Positions 36,371 through 48,774 of a stretch of 64,000 bases of DNA are shown here, piece after piece. A program made the translations under genes and the position numbers. How positions within the stretch are numbered: the stretch's first letter is position 1; each line of letters opens with the position of its first letter. The notes under the pieces are model-generated. The model had not been told where the DNA came from. It made no database searches and saw nothing but the letters and a program-made list of their open reading frames with translations. This stretch comes from Pogostemon cablin (lineage: Eukaryota > Streptophyta > Magnoliopsida > Lamiales > Lamiaceae). The stretch lies in contig CM042970.1 of assembly GCA_023678885.1 (NCBI GenBank), forward strand, positions 2,272,355 through 2,336,354, written 5' to 3'.

Positions 36371-36886
36371 TGCATCTGGGTGCACTCACTTTCAGAAACG
36401 TATATAATTATGAACAAAAATATAGTATACAATTATGAACAAAAATGTATACAATTTGTTTGTTAGTTTTTTAATGAAAAATTAAGTGTACAAAAATATA
36501 CAACTATTAAAAATATGTACTCCCTCCGTCCGCTTTCAAGGGTATCATTTTTTCCATTTTGGGCGTCCGCCCTTAAGGGTCTCATTTCTTTTTTTATCCA
36601 CACATACCCACCAATACAACAAAAAAATAGAACTCACACCTCCACTAATACAACTACTCACTACACATTAAATAACAATACTCCTTAATCTTCGTGCCCA
36701 AAAAAGTTATACACATTTAAATGCAAGTATTCTTAAAGAAAAATTGAGTGTGAAAAAAGTATACAATTAAAAATTGAGTGTGAAAAAAATATACAATTAT
36801 TAAGAAACATGTATATAAAATAGAATAACATGTATTATATAAAATAGAATAAAAAGTTATACGCATATGGGTGCATCCGAGTGCAC
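36371..36886. mobile_element. MITE with GTGCATCTGGGTGCAC ends, copy 2
   Basis: Ends TGCATCTGGGTGCACTCA and GGGTGCATCCGAGTGCACC are inverted repeats; the right half is the reverse complement of 12096-12240. It carries a Stowaway-like fragment beginning at 36518 (TACTCCCTCCGTCCGCTTTC) whose right end is degraded, so this is another nested insertion. Confidence 0.65.
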
Positions 36887-36942
36887 CTAATATCAATCTA
36901 ACAGAAAAATAAGATTTTTTTTTCACACATGAGGCACTATTA

Positions 36943-36943
<1 letters not shown>

Positions 36944-37019
<76 letters not shown>
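36944..37019. repeat. long (TA)n microsatellite
   Basis: About 75 bp of uninterrupted TA dinucleotides. Confidence 0.95.
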
Positions 37020-37023
<4 letters not shown>

Positions 37024-37582
37024 CTATATTCTACTAATCTTTTATAATTAACCGATGTGGTAAAAAGAGTTGGACACGGATTTCATGTAATATGTTTGTA
37101 TTCGTAAATTAATTGTAAGTGGGCTAGCCCATCTGGCTACTAACCTCCACATTAAGGAGGGATATTCAGGTCCGAGTTTTATTGGGAACGAATAGGGGGA
37201 ACTATAAGAAGGTTTGGAGAAATAAAAGTGTATGGAGACTTGGTATACTAACTACTAATGTACTAACAACTAACTTTATCCGACAAAAAAAAAATTGATT
37301 TATCACTTTAGTATCCTATAGTAATTATCATTTCGAATTTACGTATACTACATTGAAGTACTAAAACTTACGAAACACCGTTTTAAGGTTTCTGCTTCTC
37401 TTTTAATTTTAATGTTAATAACCTATGATTTTTTTTTTCAATTTAATTTAATATTTTTTAATCAATTAAATAAACTATCTTCTTATAATTTTATGATTTA
37501 AGGATGAACAATTTTATCCATTAAATACACAATCATTTTTAAATAATCACAAGCTTTATTTTAACTATTATTAAAAAAAATA
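37020..37582. other. intergenic, no gene seen
   Basis: Includes a less AT-rich patch (37110-37240, GGGCTAGCCCATCTGGCTAC) that looks transposon-derived, but no family could be assigned. Confidence 0.4.
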
Positions 37583-37795
37583 TATTCCCTCCGTTCGTTC
37601 GGTTCTAATGTATTCATTTGTTTTTTGCACTTGAATTAATGAATATTATTATTATATATAAAGTGGGTAATTGTATTAGAGGGAAGTGGTGAGCCATATT
37701 GTGTACTTTTTTACTAAATATGATAAATGGATACCTTTGAAATTGACACAAAAATAGTAAAATGGATACCTTAGAAGCGGATGGATGTAGTAGTA
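37583..37795. mobile_element. Stowaway-like MITE
   Basis: Left end ATTCCCTCCGTTCGTTCGGT, right end GAAGCGGATGGATGTAGTA. The arms (TCTAATGTATTCATTTG / AAATGGATACCTTAGAA) pair imperfectly. Confidence 0.6.
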
Positions 37796-38357
37796 TTTTA
37801 ATGTTCAGTGAGTAGATTTAAATGATATTTTACTTTTATATTCTTAATTTTAATTAGAATTTATGAAAATTATATCATTCCATTATAAAATTTTTAGATG
37901 TATTAGTTTATTAGGTATAGGTTGTTAGAGTGATTTGATTAAGTATTAAACGATACATTTTTTTATTAGTTTAAGCTTTTAGAATATGTAATTATTTAAC
38001 ATGATATCACAGTTTGGCCAAATGCAAGGTCTATGGTTTAAATCTCACCGTCATTCATTTATGAGAAAATTCCACATACAATGTTTGAGGCAAAAATTCT
38101 CCACCTGCATATGAGGAGGCATGTTAGAGTTATTTGATTTGATTAAATATTAAATGATACATTTTTCTATCACTTACACTTTTAATTAGGTGGTCATTTA
38201 ACATATGTGCACACTTGTAAAATTAAAAAAAAATGTAAAATTTTAAGTTTGACGCACAAAATGAAAACATTATTTTAAAGGTGTTTATATTGTGCAATGT
38301 TTTCATATTTCAAGTTTACAAGTTATTGTTATTTAGAGACGGATAACAAAAATAATA
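37796..38357. other. intergenic, no gene seen
   Basis: AT-rich; two related segments (GTTAGAGTGATTTGATTAAG at 37924 and GTTAGAGTTATTTGATTTGA at 38124) flank a short spacer, possibly an old duplication. Confidence 0.4.
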
Positions 38358-38587
38358 TTCACTCCTCTTTCACCGTCAATCTATTCGTTTTATTATTTTG
38401 AGTAGTTCATCCTTAATCTATTTATTTCCCTTTTTGGACTATGGGATCCACACCCTCTACTAATACAAATAAAATATGGGACTCACACCCTCCACTAATA
38501 CAACTACTTACTACACATAAAATAATAATATTCATTGATCCACGTGCAAAAACCAAATGGATACATTGAAAATGGACGGAGGGAGTA
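38358..38587. mobile_element. Stowaway-like MITE
   Basis: Right end GAAAATGGACGGAGGGAGTA is clear; left end ACTCCTCTTTCACCGTCAAT is degenerate. The interior (GGGATCCACACCCTCTACTA, ACTAATACAACTACTTACTA) is shared with the element at 49558-49890. Confidence 0.7.
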
Positions 38588-38848
38588 ATAAAAAAAATGT
38601 TCAATTATTTTAAGGGAGATATTGGTATAAAAGGTGGAATCATTCGCCCAAGCACCTCTAACACGTGTCCGACAGAGTGCTGATGAGGTAATTCATGGTA
38701 ACTCAACTGATCAAGTTAGACCACTACACACAAGGACTCCATTTATTTAAATAGATTGCTCTCACACTGTAGCAGTGAGATTCGAGTAATTGATATAAGA
38801 TGTAATCCCCATGGTCAGTTGAGCTGCTTTAAATGATAAATTAGTTAA
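38588..38848. other. short intergenic spacer
   Basis: No feature recognised between adjacent MITEs. Confidence 0.4.
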
Positions 38849-39284
38849 TACTTCACTCGTCTCGCCATAATGTCTACGTATTTTCATTTTGAGCATCCCA
38901 TCATAAGATTTGTATTTTCTTCTACGATAAATGAGATTCACACAACAATTACTCCATCCGTCCCACAAATGTTTGCACCCCACTTTATGCACGAAATTAA
39001 GAAAAATAATAAATTTTAGGGGTGTTATGATATTTTTGATAATAAATAAATGATAAAGTATGTTAGGTGTGTTAGGTAAGGGTGATATTTTTTGTAAATA
39101 AAAATGTATGGGGAAGGAAGATAGTGTATTTGTGTTTGTCTTTTTGCTTTTTTAGGAAGATACAAACTTTTGTGGGACAAACCCAAAATGAAAAGTGTGT
39201 CATTTGAAATTAGACGGATGGAGTAATATATTTCGATGAGACTCACACAATACTATTACAATTAGATACTATACTTTAAAATAT
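38849..39284. mobile_element. MITE interrupted by another MITE
   Basis: An outer element starts TACTTCACTCGTCTCGCCAT (38849) and resumes after 39225 with TTTCGATGAGACTCACACAA; its right end is lost. The inner element (38950-39225) has inverted ends CTCCATCCGTCCCACAAATG and TTAGACGGATGGAG and TA flanks. Confidence 0.75.
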
Positions 39285-39567
39285 TACTCCATCCTTCCCA
39301 TAATAGTTTTCATATTTTCCTCGTTTGTTTATCTCACAAAACTTTTCACACCCAAAAAAATGAAACACCACTTTATCTAACAACCTGAAAAGTTACTTTA
39401 ATTTCGAATTTGCCACTCATTTTTCACACACATATCATTACTTTATTTTTTTATTACCTAAAAATATTACAATACCCTTCAAAGCCAATAAAATTCATAA
39501 AAAGTGCAATTTTTCTTAAATAACGTGGAACAATAAACGTGAAAAATATTATAGGACGGAGGGAGTA
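39285..39567. mobile_element. Stowaway-like MITE
   Basis: TACTCCATCCTTCCCATAAT on the left and TATAGGACGGAGGGAGTA on the right; the inner arms CATATTTTCCTCG/CGTGAAAAATATT are imperfect. Confidence 0.75.
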
Positions 39568-39606
39568 TATCAATTACTCCACTTTAATATACATTAAAAT
39601 ACTACA

Positions 39607-40153
39607 TACTCCCTTCGTCCCATAATATTTTTCACCTTTACTATTCCACACTGTTTAAGAAAAATTGTACTCCTTTACCAATTTTATTGACTTTGAAATA
39701 TATTATTGTATTTTTAGGTAATAAAAAATTTAAAGCAATAATAGAGTGTAAAATAATAGTGGTAAATTTAAAATTAATGTAAATTTTGAGGTTGTTGGAT
39801 AAAGTGATACTTCATCCGTCTCATAACACCTTTCACACATTCCTCATTTGTTTGTCCTACAATACATTCCACACCAAAAAAGGATACATCACTTTATCTA
39901 ACAACCTCAAAAGTTACTTAAATTTTAAAATTGCCACATTTTTCACACATATCTCATTACTTTATATTTTTTTATTACCTAAAAATACTATAATACCCTC
40001 CAAAGTCAATAAAGTTGGTTAAGAAGTTTAACTTTTCTTAAACAACATGAAAAAATATTATGAACATGAGGAAGTACTTATTTTTTTGGGATGTAAAAAA
40101 TTTCATGAAATAAATAAATAAAACAAGTATGAAAAATTTTAAAGGACGGAAAT
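39607..40153. mobile_element. two adjacent related MITEs, one truncated
   Basis: The first starts TACTCCCTTCGTCCCATAAT (39607) and lacks its right end. The second starts TACTTCATCCGTCTCATAAC (39808) and ends AAAGGACGGAAATA (about 40153). Both share AATTTTATTGACTTTG / CAAAGTCAATAAAGTTG segments with the neighbour at 39285. Confidence 0.65.
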
Positions 40154-42563
40154 AATATTTTTTAATCCCGTTTAATACTGAAAAGATATTAATTGCAAAG
40201 TTTTGTATTGATGGAGAGGGGAGAGCGCAGCGTAAGAAGGGGAAGGCTCTGAAATTTTTGAATAGTCACAGCCTCCCGCCTACATCAAAATCTGGTGGGC
40301 CCGCTTAGCTGTCATTTGGAAACTTTCCTTTTGACTAACGACAACCCTTTATTCCCACCATTTCTTTTCTTTTTTATTTTTATTTTGCATCCAAATCCAT
40401 CGTTGGATTCGAGTAATTTTCTTTTTTCTATTTCAAAATTTCAATTCGATTTATTTACTACCTAGTCCAACAATTTCTCGGTGTTTACATATTGACCCCA
40501 GACAGCCAAATGAGCATTTTAGATCTCTTATTAATCTAAAGATCTAATTAAGGGGAAAAGAGATTAAATTTTAAATTAATCTCCATTATTAAATACTAAA
40601 ATGAATAAAAATTAATAAAATAACTACCCATTACTATTCTATTTATTTATCAATTTTAGGTGCAGTACCAATTGCAGTGACATAGAATTACTCTAAAATT
40701 TTATATATAAGGGGATTTTTTTTAGTTTTTTTTTTTATATATTTTGTTTTTCATTATGTTAATTGATTTTCATCCTACAGTTTTTTTTTTTTTTAATTTG
40801 TTCATTTTGTAACATGATATGGTAGGTATTTTCTAGATAAAAACTTGGTGAATTTATAGAATGTTACTTCTAGTCTTCTAGCATGTACTAGTTAGTGATA
40901 ATTCTGTTTTACATGAAACATTGAGAAATTGACCAATTAAAAAAAAATCCTGAACCATCAATATAATAAAATAAAAATAAGAAAAATTGAACCATCAGGT
41001 CAATGTAAAGAAAAATAATTCGCATCATATACTCTATTTGCAACGTAAGTTTTTTTTTTTTTTATATCTATAATAATAACAAACAATGCTTACTTACAAG
41101 TCAACATAACACAAAGAAATAAGAATGTAAATAAAATTACAAGTGTTACCACATAGTATGACAAAATTATTTTAAGTAGTGTGCAACTTTTATATAGCGG
41201 AGGTTTAATGAGTTTGGATTTAGAGGTGGTTTGGTTCGAGACAACGAAATCGTTCGTGAACTATTTGAATCTTAATTTGATAAAGTATTTATTTGAATTC
41301 GTTCGTTAGTCTTGACTAGTTAATTTAAATTTGAATTTTGAGTTTGAATAGTCTATCAAACCAAACTCAAGTTCAAGGGTATTCATCTCGAATACTCGCG
41401 GATATATTCGTTAATATGACTCATGAATGCGTTCATAAATTTTATTAATTTTTTTGTAATATATATTATTATTTATTTATTAATATTTAATAATTAAATA
41501 TTTTATATTAAACAACACAAATATGATAATAACATAAATGATTATTTAAATATTTAAATATCTTTTTAACATTTTTTTTATTTTATTCCTTTGTTTATTT
41601 AATATTATGAATACATTAGATGTTTATAAACGAAACATTATTTTAATGTTTATGAACAAAAATATTTAAATGTTCTTGAGAAGATATTCATGAACAAGCT
41701 ACCTTACATGTTCGTGAACATATTCGTAAACCTCAACACATATAGTTTAAATTCGAGTTCGAGTTTGATTTTTTTTCTTGACTAGTTCGAGCTCGGACTC
41801 GAGTTCGATAATTTTTTAAAAAATGATACTCGGCTTGGTTCGATTCGATTACATCCTTTCATTTGTCATCTGAAATGACAACGATATGTTCTTCATAAAA
41901 TGTATTAGTATTTGATTGGTTAGTGGGAAATGGGAAGGGCTATCATATATTTAAATTTATTTAGAGTAATATTAAAATTATATTTATATGTATCGGGTGC
42001 ACAAGATATCAACTCATTAAATAAACTATAGTATTAATTTAGGATTCAGTATTTTATTTTAAAGATTTAAAATAAACCCTATAAATTTATGTTTTATGGT
42101 AAACGAATATTACTTTAAGATTTAGAATATTAAAAGATATAATTACCCTTAAAATTTTTATTTAATTAGAAAGAATTTACGATAAACATGATTCACACTA
42201 ATACACCAAAAAAAAACCTAAAATTTTAGGGAGATACAGGGGAATATCTTATATTTATATATAATTTACAAAAATCAGCCATCATATTTGCTAAAATTAA
42301 ATTTCATAAAAGTTTATTGTTATAATGAAAATTTTAGATATTTATTTTTAATTTATAGAAATACATAATAATATGGAAATAACAATATCCATAATTCGTT
42401 GATTACTATAATTGATTACTTTATATAATTATTATTTTTATATTTCCTAAATTTATAAATAGTTAAATATTTATTTTTAATTCTAACAATATTTACCATA
42501 ATTACTAAAATTACTCATGTTTTACAATATTAAATTAATAAAAAAATAATCATTATTTTAGAG

Positions 42564-42618
<55 letters not shown>

Positions 42619-43800
42619 TTAGAATTTTGAATATTTATTTTAATTTCTAACAATCATGATATAATAATATGTACTCCATCCGTATTTATTATTAGAATAA
42701 TTGATCAATATAATAGTTATTTCTTAATTTTTTAAATAATTGAATAGTTAATTTTAACTTGGGATTATTACTAATAGTGACACGTATGTATAACATAGTT
42801 ACTTATAAATACATTGATCTAATATAATTAGTGATGAATACACAACGTCTTTTATTTTTTTCAGCTTTACTCTTATTTATAACGATTAATATTCAATATT
42901 TGCACACGTAAACAATAAGGGTTCGATTTACATAAGAGGATATATGTTTATGTTTTTCACTTCCCTTTCTTAAAATAAAATTGCGAATTTTCTGTTTCTC
43001 CTTCGATAGTGCACACTAATGTTATACTGAGTTTAGTCACGTATTTTATGTAATTTAATGGCGTATTTTTCCCCCTCTCAAGAATGTTGTACACTACTGT
43101 AAATATTTTAATCGCGATTTAATAGTTCTTCAATTTGATCAAAAGATAATAAGTGAGAGATTTAAAGATAATTATAACAGCTCTTTCGTTTATTTAATTT
43201 AATCACGTCACGTACTTATAATAATGCACGTAAATTAATATGAATATTTAATCGTGTATTTTTTTCCCTTTAACAATTTACATTAATATGCATTGGTATG
43301 AATATTTAGCATAATTTTGTTTTTCTTTTAACAACGCACACTAATTGCATAATTTTGTTTATCTTTTAATAATGCACATCGATAAGTATTACGAGTAAAA
43401 TAAAATATATCAAATCTGAAGTGAATGTATGGTATAGTAATTTTTAAATACAATTTGTAAATACTAATTAGTACTTCTTTTAACTTCTAACAATATCAAA
43501 TCAAATAATAAAGGGTATGATTATATTAATAATATTTGCTAAAATTAGCTATCGATATTTACTTAAAGTAATAATTATTTTGTCATTACATAAATGGAAG
43601 AGATATAGTAATAACTAATTTTTTAATACTAGATCATAACCATAAATAATTTCATGATCTAATGAATTAATTTTAATTAATAAAAAGAAAAAGACAAAGT
43701 ACTAAAAAATAAATAACCACTAATACAGGGACCTTTTTTCAAACACAAATAACGCTCACAATTTCGTGCGAGTTTCCTCCGTTTCATCGTAGCGAATCTC
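40154..43800. other. AT-rich intergenic DNA, no gene seen
   Basis: A less AT-rich patch at 40190-40420 (GGGGAGAGCGCAGCGTAAGA, CAGCCTCCCGCCTACATC) could be a former promoter or exon but has no recognisable protein. A copy of the TTCGTGAAC-rich repeat family occupies about 41200-41850. A (TA)n run lies at 42569-42613. Confidence 0.45.
41200..41850. repeat. TTCGTGAAC-rich interspersed repeat
   Basis: Shares an AAATATTTTATATTAA core, TGTTTATGAACAAAAATATT and TGTTCGTGAACATATTCGTA blocks with the hAT-like MITE in NPF3.1 intron 3 (23022-23600). Ends and target duplication could not be placed here. Confidence 0.6.
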
Positions 43801-43852
43801 AGCCGTGTATTTGAATCGGAACCCTAGACGGCTACACACCCTAACTTCCCAC

Positions 43853-43860
43853 TATATATA
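43853..43860 (+). promoter_or_regulatory. TATA box of the BAH-Agenet gene
   Basis: TATATATA in CCCACTATATATACCCATTTC, about 145 bp upstream of the ATG at 44001; transcription probably starts near 43885. Confidence 0.55.
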
Positions 43861-44000
43861 CCCATTTCAAAAGCTTCAATTTTTTTTAGTATTACAAAAC
43901 ATTTCAGAAAAAAAAAAAAAAGGAAACCGTTTTCTTCTCTGTTCTTATCTTTTCATCTTCCTCCGCGTGTGAGTCTTTGTTAATACCTTGGAATCCATCG

Positions 44001-47000
44001 ATGGGTGCTGGGACGAATAACGCGACGGCGTCGTATGTTGATTGGGAGGAGGTTGTGGTGTCAAACGAGAAGGGCCGGCGGAAGGTTCACTATTACCTCA
44101 AGCTTAGCGGCGGCGGCGGCGGCAGAGATCTGGTGGTTGTCGGGAAGGATGATTGTGCTGGGCATATGACTTATCATTACAAGATTAAAGACAACAAATT
44201 GCTACTCTCCATTTTGAACGGCTCCACTAGGTTGAAGCTGAGGTCTAGGAAGGAGGTCATCGATTGGCTCAATTCAATTCTCTCAGGTGCTTGTCAATTT
44301 GATTTCATTTTCAGTAATCTGATTGGTTTTTCGCTGAATTTTAACGAGTTTCTAAAATATTTAAGATTTTAATTTTGGTTTCAAATATTTGTTTTTGTGT
44401 TTCTACGAGTAGTTCTCTAATTTAGATCTGTGCTGTAGGCATCATTTTCATGATGTCTGCTATTCAATACTTTGTGTTGCAATGAATTCTTTAGTTTTTA
44501 TGTCAAGTTTGGGTAATTAATGGGTAAGAACGATTTTCTCCGCCGGATCTGTTAGCCAGAAGAGGAAAAAATCAATCTTTTTGTTATGTTGGTTTATTTT
44601 TTCAAAAAATATTAATTGGATTCCCCCTTTTCTGATGAGGAGTAGGTTTCAACATTCAATTGTATAGAAGATTCTTTTTTGGCTTAAATTGTGGGGCTTT
44701 TCTATCCAATTGGATTGTATTCTGGGGTGTTGCTGGGGTAGTTGCTTGAGGAGATCTATATTCTTGAATTCCTATGATAGACTCCAATGGAGAATGAATA
44801 TTTGTGGATCCTTTTCAGATGTTGTATACCCACCCCTTTTACAATTGTTTCTTCTGGGAAATTGCTTTTTATTTTCTTTAGAATCTCTCTTCTTTACTCT
44901 TCCCATTCTTTTGTTTAACTTTCTCTTTCTCTTGCAACCATGAGATTCATAGCCTCAAAGGTTCAAATGCTACAGTTATTTAAAGACTGACAATTATCTG
45001 GGCTGCAGGACTATTAAGTCAAATTTCTTAAAGCTGGTTGAGAGCCGGAATCCTCATTACAAATCCTAGGTTAACATCTACAATGATCTCTTGAGGCCAA
45101 TATCATGTGCTCTGTGTTCTCCTTTTTTCCCATCTGTGTTGTTGTGATGAGTATTATTTTGGATGTTCTGCTCTTGTTTGCGACGTTTTCTCCTCACCTT
45201 CTGGTTTTCTTTAAAACTTTGCATGATGATAATGTACCTTTTATCAACTTTTGTATAAATTTGTGCAGACACGTGTCTGAGGATGGTGCTATTGTTGTTG
45301 GTATTCAATGTTTTTCTTTGTCTGTGGTTTCAGGTGGTAAAACTAATAAATCTTGTAGACTGTCTGGGGGTGGTGTGAAGAGAAATTTGGATGATGATAT
45401 TATTGAGGTTTGTTGATGGTGTGGTTTTTCTTTATTTTTTTGCTTGGTATGCTTAAATTTTTATAATTTTTTATAATGGATCTTTGTAGAATGTCTTGAA
45501 GCACAAGTCTGGTCAGTATGGTGCTGAATTCACATGGTTGGGTCCTTCATGGACATGCCGGAAAAGGCGGATGCACTATCAGTCATTTTGTCGCAATGGT
45601 GCTGTAATTTCTGTAAGTATTCTCCCACAATTCCTTAATTTGTTGCTTTTATTTGCCAGTTTTTTGACAAGTTTATTCCCTTTTTGTTTATTTTTCCCCC
45701 AACGTACAGGTTCAGGAATTTGTGTATGTATTAGCAGAAGAAAGCAAACAACTAGTTGCTTACTTAGATGATATGTATGAAGACACCAGAGGCAACAAGA
45801 TGGTTGTGGTACGATGGTTTCACAAAATTGATGAGGTTGGTTTTGATTTGCCTCATATTTATAATGACAGAGAGATTTTCTTTTCTCTTTGTCTACAAGA
45901 TCTCAACATAGAATGCATTGATGGACTAGCAACTGTACTCAGTCCTGAGCATTATGAGAAATTCACCAACGAAGCGACTCGCATGGGGTTAATGCCTTTT
46001 GTGTGCTGCAAACTCTTCGATAGTGATGATGTAAAGCCTTATGACATAACCCGTATGAAAGGTTATTGGAAACAGGAAATATTTAGGAACAGACCTTCAC
46101 AACTTGAATTGTCTAGTGATAGTCTTAAATCGAAAGTATGCGCTAGTGAGACTGCTGGGTTTAGACCAAATAAAAGAATTCGCTGGTCTAAAGAAGGCGA
46201 TTTAAATTCGAAGTCTCCTGTCAAAGGTGGATCTGTTGAAACTAGTTTACAAGTTCGCAGTGGCACTTCTCTCGTCTGTAAATTAAGTGGGAAAAAACGT
46301 TGTTCTAAAGAAGGTTGCTCCTCCGCATCCTTGTCTGGGCAAGATGATGCTATTCAGAAGTCTCGACAATATCTGACCGTTGGCTCCGAAGTAGAGGTGC
46401 TCTCACAAGATAGTGGCATCAGGGGTTGCTGGTTCAGCGCTGTGATCATGAAGAAGCAGAAAGATAAGGTCAAAGTACAATACAAAGATGTCAAGGATGC
46501 GCTCGATGATTCCAAATATCTTGAGGTGAGATTTTAATTTTTGTTTTTTGGTATTGAATTTTGGCATTAGCTCGTTCATTTAATTTCTTACCATACTATT
46601 AATTCGCTCTGCAGGAGTGGATCTTGGCATCTCGAGTTGCTGCTCCTGATGCTTTTGGAATTCGATTAACTGGAAGGACTGTTGTTCGACCTAACCCATC
46701 TTCTCAGAAGGATATTGTTTCCGGTGTGGTAAGTGTTGGTAGTGTCGTGGACGCTTTGTGGCATGACGGCTGGTGGGAAGGGATTGTTTTGAAGAAAGAA
46801 TCTGACAATAGGCTCAATGTTTATTTTCCTGGTATGTTAATTTTGCTCGACAGATCTAAATTATATGTGCAGTGTGTAATTCTCCCCCCTTCCCCTTTAG
46901 ATTTTGTTAAATTACTGTTAATAAAGATGTGTTTTGTAATGACTTTTAAATTGTTGCAGCGGAGAAGCGAGAGTTTGTATTCAGTCCTGATGATTTGAGG

Positions 47001-47465
47001 CTCTCAAAGGAATGGATTAATAATGGATGGCAAGATTTTAAGCAAAGGCTTGACCTTGTATCAGCATTTTATGGTGCAAACAAAAAATCAAATCTTAATA
47101 AAGATGATTTGCCATCTGTTGGAAGAGATCATGCCGAAGATGCGACTCCTCGACTGGTTGTTAAGATTGGTGGCTCAAAGTTACGTAATGACAATAAGGT
47201 GCAAGAGGAGTTTCAAGTTGTTCGAGATCTCTCAAAAGATTGTTTACTTGCCGGTTTGCGATGGAAATCATCAGGAAAAAGAAGACGTAGTCGTAGTCCT
47301 GTCCATAGCAGTAGCTCCGAGACAGGTTTGCTGACATTTGAGAAGTTCTTTGTAAATTCATCTTTGAAGTTGGATTCGGACAACTGCAAATATGCTAGCG
47401 CCAGTGATTCTCACTTCAACTCATCAGTCGTCCCCCGTCTGACAAACTTGGTTATGTCTAGGTGA
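44001..47465 (+). CDS. BAH and tandem Agenet domain chromatin protein
   Basis: Six exons: 44001-44286, 45334-45407, 45490-45612, 45710-46525, 46615-46831, 46960-47465; 673 aa. The ATG at 44001 is chosen because an upstream in-frame extension has no ATG. Residues 1-95 hold a conserved YVDWEEVVVSNEKGRRKVHY segment. A BAH domain spans about 160-295 (VQEFVYVLAEESKQLVAYLD, VVVRWFHKIDEVG, EIFFSLCLQDLNIECIDG). Two Agenet modules follow at about 381-455 (YLTVGSEVEVLSQDSGIRGC) and 472-535 (VVSVGSVVDALWHDGWWEGI, LNVYFPAEKREFVFSPDDLR). A basic GKRRRSRSP stretch near residue 608 could be nuclear targeting. BAH and Agenet modules read histone marks, so a nuclear chromatin role is inferred. It recalls Arabidopsis At1g68580. 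Confidence 0.9.
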
Positions 47466-48774
47466 CGTTTTAATATCTCGTTCAACGTCTTTTGTGGTCT
47501 CTTTACTGTTACTCGTAGGGTGCATCTGTATATTCTTGGTGGTGCTCGTACTGATATAGAGTCGTATACAGTAGATTCTTGACATGTTAGTTGCTTAGAA
47601 CTATGTTTTAAACTGCAAGAAGTGAGGCGCTCGAAGAACATGCCCCCTCTGCATAAATTAGGCGGCGGTTTCGATAGAGAAACATGTAGTTGATTCTTAC
47701 TGCAGTTAGTTTGGCTGTTTCGATTTCTTCTTGAAATCCTTTGTAGACTATGTAATTAATTTTTAAATGGAAATTCAGCTTAATCTCATTAGATTCTCCA
47801 AGAATGTTGGTGGGAGTACTTTGCATTACCGTTCTTTAAACTAACTGCATTTTATTCATTAACCCATTAATTAATTAAGAGTTAGTCTCTTGTGAATTAG
47901 TTTACAGTGTAGATCCACATGGCTTATACCGTGAACTCAGTTTAAACAAATGTTTGCCATACAATATTGGATCCGACCCTGACCTATTCCCGTCTGCTCG
48001 GGTTGGGCGGATCACTACATAATTAGCATTTGTAATTTGTTTACAAGGTTAATCCAGCTGTCGCAGCCATTTGCTAAATATTTTAAACTAGATCATTCCA
48101 CAACGTGGAAGTGCTAAAAGTAGGCACGTCCATTCAACATTTTGGGATTACGTTAATCAATAATTATGAAATAAAATAGAGATCGTGATTACATCCATTG
48201 CGTGTTGTTTTGTACTTTGTTAGGTGTGTAGAGAATAGTTGTTCAAGTCTAATCTCAGTTTATTAATAACTCTATATTTAGACTTCAGACCAAGTTAAAG
48301 AACGATGAAAAAACGAGCTCTAAACGAGTCTAACGAAACCATATATAGATGTAGCATCGTCAGCCAACCCCGGAAAGCAGCCGTATCTTAACCTTATTAT
48401 TACCTAATCTCAATTTGACCTGATTGGTTTATTACAACTAATCAGTGTGGTAATTAAGATTGTTTAGTTTAGTCTTCAAAGCAACCTTAGCACAATAATT
48501 GTGTGAAGAAAAGTTGAATCAACAGTGGGGGGCTCTCCCCCTTAAGCCATATTTGTCAACACAACCTCATATTTTTTTCACCACTTCAGACAACACTTCT
48601 CTCTCACCATACAAATCTCTGCACCACATCATGTCTTAAGTCCCATCTTTGTTGCAAGTGTTGGTAAATCATTTTCACCACTGCTGATGAAAATGAGCTT
48701 TTTTACTGCTTGCTTTTATTTATGATCGTGTTGTGTTCTTTTCCCAAAAGTGGTCGGAGAAATTTGAGCAGAGC
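47466..48774. other. intergenic between BAH-Agenet and HMA genes
   Basis: 3' UTR of the BAH-Agenet gene at the start. A fragment of the AAATCGGGTTTACA MITE family lies at 47880-47955 (AGTTAGTCTCTTGTGAATTA, ACCGTGAACTCAGTTTAAAC). No further gene recognised. Confidence 0.5.

Noticed and set aside
43977..44000. Upstream start for the BAH-Agenet protein
   Set aside because: The extension begins at TTG, not ATG; the first in-frame ATG is 44001.
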